Assembly (NCBI GenBank): GCA_014621425.1
Contig: JAANBB010000050.1
Location: 1 to 64,000, forward strand
Length of the DNA: 64,000 nucleotides
Origin: Cylindrodendrum hubeiense
Lineage: Eukaryota > Ascomycota > Sordariomycetes > Hypocreales > Nectriaceae
Direction of reading: 5' to 3'
Shown here: piece after piece, positions 19,336-30,033 of the stretch
Layout of the letters: every line of letters starts with the position of its first letter
How positions within the stretch are numbered: the first letter of the stretch is position 1
Notes under the pieces: model-generated
What the model saw: only the letters and a program-made list of their open reading frames with translations
What the model was told of the DNA's origin: nothing
Database searches by the model: none
Translations under genes and position numbers: made by a program

Positions 19336-21078
19336 CTACATGATTTGCGCGCCTAGATTGAGTAAAACCCCGAGATTATCAATTGTGGCGTTCCAGGAGT
19401 TCAGTTTCAGCTTGTTCGAACTGACAGAACTCTGCTTGCAAGCATCGTAGAGGTCCCCAAAAACGTCCAACCCCATCCGCGGCATAGTTCTGTACACCTC
19501 ATACTCAGCCTCCCATGCCGAACATGTCTTGGCTTCCCAGAGTGACTTTGGAGAGGATAGGGGAACATCCTGGAAGCTTGTGAATCTATCGCAAGGCACA
19601 CCAATCTTGATATGAACCATCTGTGTGACTAGAAGCCATACTATGGCTGTCCTATGGATTTCCGGTGGTGAGTAGGAGCAAAGATATGTGGGGAAGGTGG
19701 TGCCAACTATTACCTCCTCCTGGACTCGGCAAAAACCCATTCTTGCCAGTTAGAGCTTGGGCAGAGTCTCTCGTGCTGGTAAAACGGCTCGTTGCACAGG
19801 TCCTTGAAGCCATCGCAAAGGCCCTGCATCGTTTAGACAAAATCTCCTGCACAAGAACAAGATGTACTACCTGATAAGTGACTAATAATTCGAAATTCAG
19901 GTCTAGCGCAATCTCGGAGTTGTCGATGACTCGCATCATGATATAGATAAGTAGGGCTTGTGTAGCCGCGAGATGATCATGCTTGGAGAATTGGCGCCGA
20001 TTTGCCTATGCACGAGGTTAGCTGTGTCTTGATATCACAAACATTGTGTCCTGGGTTCGGAACAACTTCAAACCTTTTCAGCCAAGGATCGTTGCTCCTC
20101 TCTAATTGTGCGCCACAGAAATGACCTAGTCTCGAGATTGTGCGACGCGAACACTTGTGCTAAGCCCATGCAATTAATCAGTGGCGTAGGCAGAGCAGCC
20201 GCCGTAGCACCCGAGGGAGAGTGCCAGTGCCCGTGTATGAAAGGAGGGAAGGTTTCCCGGCGAAGCATCATGTGTGGAAACGCACAAAGCATCTGCATGA
20301 TGACATTTGCAGTAAATTTCGAAACGGGGTCTGATATTGGGACTGGGATCAAGAATTCATCATAGGGTCGGTCGGCGACACGTGTTGGCCCAGTAAGGGC
20401 AGATAGGTCTCCGTCTTGGGGGTTCTGAGTAGACCAAGGAAGTTGGATTGGCAAAAGCCAGTCTTGTGAATCCGAATTTGAGCCGCGGCGATCAACAACA
20501 TGACGAAAGACTCTGTGGAGAGATGGCTCGTCAGGTATAACATTAAGGGCTGGCTCAATGCGAGGGTGAGAAGTGGAGAGTAGATCGAGGTTGGGGCTTT
20601 GCAAGACCATGTCAGTCCCTGCGAAATCGATACAATCCCAGTCAATGCCGATTTGCGCTGAGTCGGAATTTGTTGCTCCACCGGATGGACAACATTGGCC
20701 CAGGCTATCTGTAGCGTGGCCTCCGGCCAACGGTGTCATGTTTTCTGCTGGTTGTGGTTTCTCATCGCCCACTTGCGTGCTCTCGCGTGCTGCCACAGCA
20801 ACAGCAGTAGCAGTAGTGGATGCATGAGTGGCATAAACACATTCGAGACTTTTATACGTGCACCGCTGGCATCGGGCCTGGCCGCTGCACTTTCTTTTTG
20901 CCTTTGTGCAAGCCCGACAAGACCTGACACGAATGCGAGGCCGCTTCTTGGCATGGCGGCAGTATACGACATGTCGATTGTACGACGTGTCGTTCAAAAA
21001 CGGCTTATGACAAAAGTCGCAGAGCTGCATAGGCCCGGGAGACGAGGCGTTATCAGGCAACTGTCTTGTGGCGTCCAT
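19336..21078 (-). CDS. C2H2 plus Zn(II)2Cys6 hybrid transcription factor
   Basis: Four exons in transcript order (20074-21078, 19871-20005, 19714-19823, 19336-19651) encode 521 aa. Residues 20-40 form a C2H2-type finger (Cys20, Cys23, His36, Cys/His40-42). Directly after it, Cys54, 57, 64, 70, 73 and 80 form a Zn2Cys6 cluster followed by a linker. The C-terminal half carries the fungal-specific regulator region, including HLAATQALLIYIMMRVID and NWQEWVFAESRRRTAIVWLL. The upstream codon of the open frame at 21090 is TTG; the ATG at 21078 is the start. All introns (68, 47 and 62 nt) keep frame. It is divergently transcribed from a DHA2 transporter 550 bp away, which is its most likely target. 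Such double-finger regulators form a known fungal class. Confidence 0.88.
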
Positions 21079-21188
21079 GACTGCATACAAAGGGTTGAAT
21101 ATGGGATCGCGAGTGGACGGAATGGATGTTTTGGAGGCCGGTGAAAGTGATGAGTGGGCTCGGCTCCCGTGAAGTTGCCGAGATAGGG

Positions 21189-21388
21189 CACGTGACTTGA
21201 ACAGCGACGCTTGAGTTGGATGCAGCCTGGTGCTCCTTAATTAACTGGATCCATCACAGATAAGTTAGGCGGTGCGGCCAAAATGGGTGCGGCTAAATTG
21301 GCCACCACCCACCGCAGTCACTTTGTCAGCAATGCAGCATCGTGAAGGTGGCTAATTTTGCCGCGAGATCATCATGGTAGGTCACGTG
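21189..21388. promoter_or_regulatory. Divergent promoter: direct repeats and two CACGTG boxes
   Basis: Between the regulator and the MFS gene two near-identical 12-mers, GGTGCGGCCAAA (21271-21282) and GGTGCGGCTAAA (21286-21297), lie 15 bp apart on the same face. Each holds a CGG triplet typical of Zn2Cys6 binding sites. Palindromic CACGTG boxes, the core of bHLH sites, flank them at 21189-21194 and 21383-21388. The arrangement suggests shared control of both genes, possibly by the regulator itself. Confidence 0.5.
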
Positions 21389-21628
21389 CACCCGCCATGG
21401 ATCGGTTGTGTTTGTCAATTTGGTTATATGCCGATTCTGCTTTAATTGTAGCCAGCCCTATAAAGGAGGATGTACACAGGAAATGTCACGACTCGCCATC
21501 CGTTCTACACTCACTCCTCCACACGCGTCTTGAAGATTGGCTATCACCACTGCATCTGCTACTTTTCGTTGCCGTACCGTGTAATTTACTTGCCTACCTA
21601 GTCTTTACTTGCCTAGTGTTCACTCACC

Positions 21629-23602
21629 ATGGACTCTTCAGAGGAAACCCCAAAAAGTTCACGACCCCAGTCCAATGACGGAGTCCAAGAAAAGGTCAAT
21701 CCTGCCTGCCAAGCACCCCTTGTCACTTCTCCTCAACCGAGCGAAGACGAAGGTGTACCCGGCGGTGCCCTAAGGGAAAGAACCATCCATGGTTGGAAAT
21801 GGATCGCTACCGCTGCATCTCTCTACATTGGAGCACTCATTTACGGCCTCGACAGCACTGTCGTGGCAGACATCCAACCCGCTCTCATCGAGCAGTACAA
21901 TGACTTCGGAAGTCTCACGTGGGCTGGCACCGGCTTCCCTCTCGGATCTTTCTGTTCTATCCTCCCTGGGTGAGTTGCAGATTCACTACCTTTTGGCTTA
22001 AGAAAGGCGAACGCTAACTTGGGGTTCTTCAAGAGCTGCCATGTACGCCATCTTTGACCTCAAGTACATATTCATCGGGAGCATCATTCTTTTTGAGGCT
22101 GCTTCTGCACTATGTGGCGCGGCACCTAGCATGGACGCCCTTATTGTTGGCCGGGTGTTTGCTGGTGTGGGTGGAAATGGCATCTTCCTTGGGTAAATAC
22201 TCTCTTCCGTGAGCACAGGGCCGATTGCTGACAGTATTTCTTGGCCAGTATTCTCAACTACTTTTCTCTAATCACGACTGATACGGAACGTGGCCGCTAT
22301 ATTTCCGGTATGGGCGTTACCTGGGGAATTGGTGCTGTACTTGGCCCTGTGGTAGGAGGTGCCTTCGCTACCTCGCCGGCGACGTGGCGATGGGCCTTTT
22401 ACATTAACCTGTGAGTTATATGACAGCTAAGCCCCCCATAATGCTGTGTTTTCTAACCCAACCCAGTGTTATTGCAGTCATATGTGCACCAGTGTACATC
22501 TTCTGGCTCCCCAGCGTTAAGCCAGGTGGTGATCACGACCGACCGGCCCTCACAAAGTTCTTATCTCTCGACTGGGTTGGCTTTACACTGGCGACCGGGG
22601 CCATGGTCTCCTTCACCATGGTCCTAACTTTCGCAGGACCCACTTGGCCCTGGGATGACAAGCGTACCATCGCCCTGTTCACCGTGATGGGGGTGCTGTT
22701 CGTTTTAACTTACCTCCAACAGTACTTTGTGCTCTTCACCAGTCCTGAAGAGCGCATGGTTCCCCCAAGCCACGTCCTCCTCAACCCAACCCAAGTGCTG
22801 CTGTACATCAATACTGCCGTGGCAGCCACAAACATCTATGTTCCACTATACTACCTCCCATTATACTTCGCCTTCACGCGTGGAGATTCTGCTTTGCAGG
22901 CCGCTGTTCGTCTGCTGCCTTTCATTGCCTTCTTAGCGTCCGGTACAATGCTCTCGGGTTCTATGCTCCCCAAGATTAACTATTAGTAAGAAGTCCATCT
23001 TGGTTTCTTTTGCCTTTCGCCCTCCACAAGCTAACTTCTTCAGCTGGACGATCTACCTGGCGGGCGGCATTCTCATGACAATCGGCAGCGCAACTATGTA
23101 CACCGTGAATACCAACACCCCCACATCCCATGTCTACGGATACAGCATCCTGCTCGGCGCTGGTACTGGTATTGTGTCCAATCTCGGCTTTACGGTCGCG
23201 AGTATCACAATGTTGCAGCAAACCGGCTCTGGACTAGACGTTCAACGTGTCAGTTCGATGCAAAACCTCTCCCAGCTTGGGTGGCAACTTATCAGCCTGC
23301 TCATCGGGGGCCAAATGATGCAGGGGCTTTCGTTCAGGAACCTTTCAAAAGTCCTGAATGGTATGGGGTTTTCTGAACAAGAGATCAGGCAGGCTGCTGC
23401 GGGAACTTCGAGCCAACTGTTTGATTCTCTGAGCTCCTCTGTACAGAAACAAGCCATCGAGGCTATTACCGATGCTTTGAGTAAAGTCTATATCCTCAGC
23501 ATAATCTCGGGTGCGGCTATGGTTCTTGTCGCGATTTTCTTACCCAAGGAAAGGCTGTTTCCAAAAGCAACAGAGAGGACCAATGCTGCGGTCACAGCTT
23601 GA
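21629..23602 (+). CDS. MFS drug:H+ antiporter, DHA2 (14-TM) family
   Basis: Five exons (21629-21969, 22034-22192, 22249-22410, 22467-22985, 23044-23602) encode 579 aa, normal for DHA2 exporters. After a polar N-terminus of ~55 residues the first membrane helix carries the family motif LDSTVVADIQPAL. GRVFAGVGGNGIFLG and ATWRWAFYINL, the antiporter region, follow. About 14 hydrophobic segments can be counted. Such proteins sit in the plasma or vacuolar membrane and export toxic metabolites or drugs with proton exchange. Introns are 54-64 nt, each phase 2, with clear GT/AG signals, and the frame is open only after splicing. It shares its promoter with the divergent C2H2/Zn2Cys6 regulator. No biosynthetic gene is adjacent, so a substrate cannot be guessed. 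Confidence 0.92.
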
Positions 23603-25558
23603 AGGGAGCCTAGGCTACACGCAGAGATACATACGTTCCTAACGCGTAGTATCGAGTTCTCTCTAGACTAATATAGCTACGCTGATGGTTTCCGAGTCAT
23701 CCATCTTTCCATGATTTCATGGATGTATGAGAAGTTAGAGATACGAAAAAATCGGATCATTGATTGGTCTTTCCGTATAACTTATGAGTATGTCCATAAA
23801 GGAAATACCGATAGGCTGTCATGCGGAAAAATTAGGCAAAGCAAAATAAATTGGTTTGCTTTGGCGCAGTCGCAATTTCATCGTGACTAAAAATGCTATT
23901 CAGTTCGACTTACATCATCTCTCGAAATTTGACAAGTGCACCACAAAACCAAATACACCAGAGCAGGAGCCTACGTGATAGGAATGTGCAGTCAGCCGAT
24001 ATTTAATTGGGCCCTGCACATGAGATGCTTGACTTTTACCTCTCACAATACTCGGATCTATTAGTCTCAGCTTAATGTTGACTTGTCAGCTAACTGGCAA
24101 ATCGAAACATATAACCGGAAGGCCTTCTATTAACTTTCATATGATGGTGTCAGTCCCTACCGGCGGAATCGTAATAGTTTTGGTCCGCTACTGGTAGTTA
24201 TGAAGTTATTCATTTTGCTTGAGTAATTTTTAGTTTACTATCGGGACCTTTGCCGTTATACCCACTGGTGCACATTATATACTTGACGTCAATCTCTCAT
24301 TAGGGATAGGGATTAAAAATGTTAAATGGCGCATCTGAAGCTGTAGAAAGTATGACCGAAAAGCAAGCAGCGTGAAATAGTGGAACAATGCCCGGAACAG
24401 ATAAAATGTTATTTTCCCCTGGAACAGATAGATATGACGGATAAATCACCTATCTGAGAGGCTTCCCGATATCTGTGGGCGCCTAGCCGAGGATCAACCT
24501 CAATTTAGATGACGCGTTAACAATCCTTCAGTGACGCGACGCTGATTTACTCAGCCACCTAAGCCCACCAATCAACATTCGTCCAGCTACGCTCGGACTT
24601 GTCAGATACAGCAGAAGGATTCATTCCTATCAAGGCGCTGCGGGGGCTAAAGCTGCAACGAGCGTGATATGATGATTAAGTGGTGTTTGGGGCGAACAGT
24701 GGCTGATTTATTTAATCTACCAAACCTGCAGACAAATACATTCCTCATCCGGCGTAGGTCTGTCTGGTTGGAGCGTCCTAGAAATTCTCCCACCCCTGTT
24801 GTGATATGCCATCCCCTTCGAAAATCGCTTAGGTGTTCGTAAGCTGTACCTTGCAGTAGATGACGACAGTGCCATGATAGTGGTAAGTGCGGACGTGTGC
24901 AAGAGCGTACAAACGAGTAGCCGGTGTAATCCAGCATCGACTTCTTTGCTCCGCCTAACTTGTTGGCACTGTACTCAGCCCGGTCTGACTGGAGATAGCT
25001 CTCATGAATGCCCGCCTACATCCCGTAATTGCTTCCGGTTGCGTCCATGATCCTGACCTCGCCCACTTAAAGTGGGATGTTGAATCACGTGAATAATTGC
25101 CTTTCTAGGCCTGTGAATGTGGCTCCGCTCCTCTAATTTGGACCTTGCAATCGCTTTCCACGCCATGGATTGGCCAATGACGTCCTTTCCAGCCATGGCT
25201 GAAGGATCCACGCAGGATCTCCTGTCGAGCCGTCTGATCCGTTCCAGCTTCTGTAAACGCTATAGAGTGGTGATCTCAGCCAATTATGGATTCGACATCC
25301 AGGGCCGAAGGATCTGTGGAGGATTTCTAGCCTTATCGTCTTCCACTGCGCAGGCAGCAACTACAGCGGGAATCCTCTCAGCTGTTTCAAAGGATGGACC
25401 CCGCATCCAGACCATGCCGATAACCGTCATCGTTCCTGGGTTGTGGAAGCGCAACGCTTTAGGCGAAACTGCGTCGTCAATTTGTATAAAGCCATCGAGA
25501 TTCTGCGAGAATCATCATTTCATCTCGCCATCACCATTCTCATCTCCAAACCTTCACG
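23603..25558. other. Intergenic region of nearly 2 kb
   Basis: No gene was recognised. Many stops occur in all frames from 23650 to 24600. A plus-strand frame at 25117-25662 overlaps the next gene's start, is in another frame, and looks like chance. Confidence 0.4.
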
Positions 25559-26723
25559 ATGCTTCCACTCCTGGTACTTACATCCCTGCTTTCTGCCGCT
25601 GCCGCTGTGGAAGTGAAAGTCGTCTGGCGCCACGAAAAGGGTACAAACCGCACTTCCCTTAGCGCTTATAACAGGGAGAAGGGAACTTTGATCGCAGAGA
25701 CATGCGGCAGCTTTCTCAAGGCCGACAGTCCTATTGACTTCACAAACGTTGATGACAACGGAAGTGGTAACTTCACCGTTGGCGATGATACCTACAAAGT
25801 TCATTCCAAAACCCACCACTCAGGTGGCCCTGAGTGCTCCAGAACATTTAACAAGGACTATGCCTGGCTTCAATGTTCTGGCTTCGAATGGGACTCCAGC
25901 AACGCATCGCAAGGCAATAGTTCGTATTGCTTCGAGCACACTAGGTCTCACACAGAGTTCCGGACCATCGACGGCCGTGACAAGAGTGACGGCAAGAAAA
26001 CTACCCGGGGGCTTGGTCTTGTGGAGCCACGTTCCAACGACGATGAAAGCCTAGACAAGAGACTGGGTGGAACTTGCGTGTCCGGCCAGACTACAAAACT
26101 GGATGGTGACGGTATGTTTTATGTCCATGGTAAATGTTCAAACTCCTGACTCTTCCACTAGGTAACCCACATCAGAACTACTATCTTGAGCAGCTCTCTG
26201 TAAGTACCAAGTCTCAGTCAACGAGTGCCAATTAAATACAGGATCAAATATCTCGACTGATGCTAACTCCTGACAGGAAACTATCAACTGTGGTGCGGCA
26301 GATTCTTGCACCGTGGGAGAAAGTCAATCTGAGTCTATCACCGTTGGCTTCAGTGTATCTGCAACACTATGGGAGTGGCTTACTGGAGGTTTTGATGTGA
26401 GCTTATCCTGGACAACTGGCAACACTTACTCCTGTACTGCTGATACGGGAGAGACCGTTTGTATCTGGTATAATACTGCCCATACTGCTTGTGAGTTCCC
26501 TTCCTATGATCCTCATTTATTGTGTACTGACAGTCCCTTGCAAGACACTGTACAAAACGCCCATAATGGCCCTTGTCTCAATGGCCCGGTAGGAGACACA
26601 TTTGTCCTTTTCTCACCCAACGCGAACAACGCTGGAGGCGGCTACTACTGTGTCGTTGGCACATGTCGCTCACAGACCGAAGGCTACTGGAACTACGACG
26701 GTCCCGCTGGTGGTCCCCCTTAA
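25559..26723 (+). CDS. Secreted cysteine-rich two-part protein with Kex2-like site
   Basis: Four exons (25559-26111, 26162-26199, 26277-26490, 26545-26723) give 327 aa. Residues 1-16 are a clear signal peptide. The N-terminal part (17-166) has many N-glycosylation sites. A dibasic Lys167-Arg168 (SLDKR/LGG) is a likely Kex2 processing site. The C-terminal part (169-327) is cysteine-rich, with SESITVGFSVSATLWEWLTG, GGFDVSLSWTTGNTYSC, a VCIWYNTAHTA stretch and GGGYYCVVGTC. I do not recognise a characterised family. The last intron is 54 nt, in frame and without a stop, with a weak CAAG acceptor. If it is retained, 18 residues are added after NTAHTA; I prefer splicing because it yields the smoother AYTVQN junction. 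The function could be an effector, pheromone-like or surface protein, and none is proven. Confidence 0.78.
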
Positions 26724-28310
26724 GTTTGCGAAGGGTAGCGTGGGTTTTGAATAGATGATACCTCTAGCAATATGATAGTTGATCCAATATACAGTGTGCG
26801 GTACTATCTCCCATTGTATCCTGTGAACGCACAACAACTTCTACAGTCGGGCGCGGATACATCCTGTGGTGTTTTCCATTACCCCGTTTCTAGGCTAGTA
26901 GCGGCGTCGAGCCACAACAAAGGATGCTAGCATTGTGGTTCAGCTCGACTCCTGCAGGGATAATGCCAGGACAGATATTCGCAGACTTATGTGCTTTTAT
27001 TTTTTACTTTGACATGGGAGCACATCGTTCATTCGTATTGCGTTTGTATAGGTATCTTGGAAGATTGGCTGTTACAATAACACGCTGTGGCAGGCACGTG
27101 CTATAGGGTGAGTTGCAGTTTGGCGGGGTGCCCGGTCGGCTTTTTTTGTCAAACTCCCATTGTCCATGTCCATGATTAGTGATCACTGCCGAAACCACGA
27201 TCCGAGCGGCTCAATCTAAGAAAAAGTACCATTTCCACAAGCCAGTCAAGGCTCTTTGCCAACCGCAAACATCTCTAAATTCGTTGACAAGCGTCCAAAA
27301 TACCACACACCTGCTCTGCATTTATCTGCGTCTATCTACACTGCCGTAGTGGCTGACGTGTCAAAGCCGCTGGCAAAGATGCCACAAGCTCAAGCTGTTT
27401 CAGGAGACAAAGAAGGAAGAAATGTATGCGGTCTATTCCATCGCCTGCCCCGCCTTCGGCCTCGCCTAGCATCACTCGGCCCTGGTGAGCAAAGTCCAGA
27501 AATCAGCAGCACATTTTGTGGCTTTGACGAAAGAAGTCAACACTACCCAAGGAAATTTGCTTCCGACGGACTCGGACTCGCCTAAACATCACATCAGCGC
27601 CAATGAATGTCCGACTCCCCCAGATACATTGTCAGAATCACCCAGATCCGACCCCGCAAGACTCAGGTAGTTACTACGACTAGCACGCCTAACCAAATTG
27701 GAGTTGACGATTTCTCGATAGTTCACAGCTGTGCCTCACTTTGGAAGTGACACCAAGTTCAAATTTACCACCAACAGATCTGGCGCTCACATCAGCATCT
27801 ATTAGCCTCACGAAATGCTCACCTGAAGCTTTGAGCACATACAATTATCCAACACCTAGTGTCTTTCCTTACGTGGAAGACATCCATATTCTTAAAAGCC
27901 TGGACTCTTGCACGCACTGGTTGGTTCATTTCCTCACCGACTTGTCTAAACCACCTTGAACGAAGCGTATCTTCTCCTTTATGGCGCGGTCCAGGTGCCC
28001 GACGTACAATTCTATCGTACCTTTGGACATGGTTTGAGTACCCAAAGCCGCGAGCAACTTCTTACCAACACGCGGCGGTGGCTCAATTTCTCATGTAACA
28101 GCTTCATGACCAGTGCGGCAGAATTGTTCCTGGGGCGACCTGGTGTTATAAGAATGTCCTGTTATTATTTCATGAACTTGCGATTTCAGTCGCTCAACAG
28201 TGGCTCTAGCCCATACAAATGAGATGAAAGAAATTAGTCTAGTTCTAGCTCCATTACAGCAAACTCTATTGCTGTGCAATTTATCATTGTTCGAATCGAT
28301 AAAAACCAGT
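26724..28310. other. Intergenic region with possible decayed coding traces
   Basis: Frames between 27250 and 28220 have a coding look but are repeatedly broken. Around 27385-27420 the plus strand can read SSCFRRQRRKKC, resembling half a Zn2Cys6 cluster whose following cysteines are missing. No gene can be built. Confidence 0.35.
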
Positions 28311-29183
28311 TCAATTTCCCTTCAAACTGTTCTGGGCTTTCTCATAGATTGAGCGTTTCACCTCCTTGCTCAACCCAGCTCCCCCTTCCATTGCACTGTC
28401 GAAGATCTTTCTCCACCCAAAAGCATTCAATAGCCATATAGGGAAAGCACCAGTTCCTTGCCAGACATACTCTCCTTGGCCGAGGTTAGGCTTTGAGCTG
28501 ATAACTTCTTGTGCTACCCGTCGTGCAAATTCTTCAATCTTCATGCCGTCACGCAAATGAGCCCTGCTTCTTTCGACGACGCCCCCTTCTGCAGCAGTGT
28601 ATAAGCTTTCGGAAGCAAATTTGAGCTTATCCGGGGATGTGATTCCGGTTGACACTACCCCCATGAATAAAGTCACTACCTTAATGCCCAGTGGAGCTAG
28701 TTCCAGCCTGAGAGTATCAGAGTAGGATGACACTGCAGCTTTGGTGGCATTGTAATGTGCAGCGAACACATATGGAACACGCGCCACAATTGACGCAGTA
28801 TTGATAATTGTAGGTGGGTGAGATTTGGAGTTCGAGACCGAGGCAAGCAGTAGTGGCGTGAAGGCTTGGACCATGTCAAATAGGCCAAAGACGTTGGTAT
28901 TGAACATATTTCGAACTTGATCGGGATCACTCTCAATAGCCGGAGACTCGTACACTGGAAATTCAGTTAGTCTTTCTCTTGTAGAGTGGCCAGTGACTTT
29001 AGCGATCGAGCCGTGGCAAAGACTCGAAAGCCGCGTGCGGCGAACTCAAGAGCAAGGGCATGGCCGGCTCCACCCTCAGAACAACTGTACAGAATCGGCA
29101 TTAGCTCACAAACGCGCTTAAGTGGGAGGAGGGCTGGGCGCGACGAACCCGGTGATAAGTGCGGTACGCTTCTGAGAAGACAT
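28311..29183 (-). pseudogene. Short-chain dehydrogenase/reductase with internal deletion
   Basis: The gene starts at 29183 (MSSQKRTALITG), splices from 29149 to 29084 and continues CSEGGAGHALALEFAARGF, a Rossmann TGxxxGxG-type cofactor site. It then reads VFATARSLKSLATLQEKD and hits a stop. A branch-like CTAAC and an acceptor TTTCCAG follow at once. The next exon (from about 28953) reads YESPAIESDPDQVRNMFNTN, the NTASIV serine region and the catalytic HYNATK (Y-x3-K), and runs to a normal C-terminus at 28311. The ~40 residues between, which in SDRs hold beta-3, beta-4 and the NNAG motif, are absent, as is any usable donor. The simplest reading is a deletion that removed the end of one exon and the start of an intron. 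It is probably non-functional, although the rest of the sequence is well preserved, so the event looks recent. Confidence 0.75.
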
Positions 29184-29445
29184 AATGCAAGTTGGAACAC
29201 TGAGCAACACGTCGATAATAACAAACTGGAAGCTGGGCTTTACTTGCAAACAATTATATGGCACATGGTATATTTAAACAGTTCGGCCATTGACATCCTT
29301 GATTAATTAAACACACATTATTGGTCAGTCTAACAGCCCACAGACCATGGACCCACCTATTCCGCCGGCCTCATTACGTGGAGGTTCCGATTCAATGATT
29401 GATTAGTGACATTAGTCAATGAGCCCAGCGGCTGTGATGGTAATT
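29184..29445. other. Short intergenic stretch
   Basis: This is the promoter side of the broken SDR gene. No recognisable feature. Confidence 0.35.
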
Positions 29446-30033
29446 AATCCGATCAACGCTTGATTCAAATCACTGTGGCGCAAGCTCAACATGGTGCCAA
29501 GTCAATCCCCAATTATGCGCTCTGCAACCTTTCATTTCTTCGCGAGCCTTCCCTAGTTGCTGAGAGTCTCCGTCTTCGAATTCGATGGCAACATGGATTC
29601 CGAGATGCGACAATCACCCAAAACTAGAAATACATTGGCCCAGGTACGTTGCTACTATTTCCACGCCACGCTTCGCTTAATAGGTCTAGCATACGCTACT
29701 CCATCCATACCGAGGGACACTCAATTGAAGATTTCGGGATCATCCCACCCATGTACTCATCTTTAGCAGGCGCCCCGAGGGCGAAACCGCCAGACGCGAC
29801 ATCCAATTCCGAAGTGTCTACAGGCTGTCGAAGTAGCGCAACGGCGCCGGATCCAGCACCTTGAGGGCCTTGTTAAGAAAATCAGCGATATGCTCATCGA
29901 TTTTTACAACAACATGTTCCAGGTGGAACAAATTGGGATGCATCCCAGGCTATTGACGAGGCTCCAGCAATCCACGGCGCGCACCATAATATTAGCGAGG
30001 TTGGTGTCCCAATTGAACCGGGACGGACAATCC
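29446..30033 (+). pseudogene. Relic of an unidentified protein-coding gene
   Basis: One plus-strand frame reads LREPSLVAESLRLRIRWQHG and FRDATITQN, a TAG stop, then in the same frame KYIGPGTLLLFPRHASLNRS and SIEDFGIIPPMYSSLAGAPR. In another frame from about 29770 it continues as VEVAQRRRIQHLEGLVKKIS and DMLIDFYNNMFQVEQIGMHP until about 30031. Codon use and amphipathic pattern look genuine, but there is no ATG start, one internal stop and a frame change. I cannot assign a family with confidence. Confidence 0.4.

Noticed and set aside
25117..25662. 181-codon plus-strand open frame overlapping the secreted protein start
   Set aside because: It runs in a different frame into the signal peptide region of a well-supported gene and has no recognisable domain.
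28311..29183. Treating the SDR as an intact spliced gene
   Set aside because: No GT or GC donor exists that both avoids the stop and supplies the missing NNAG segment; the sequence between the two parts is only about 15 nt.
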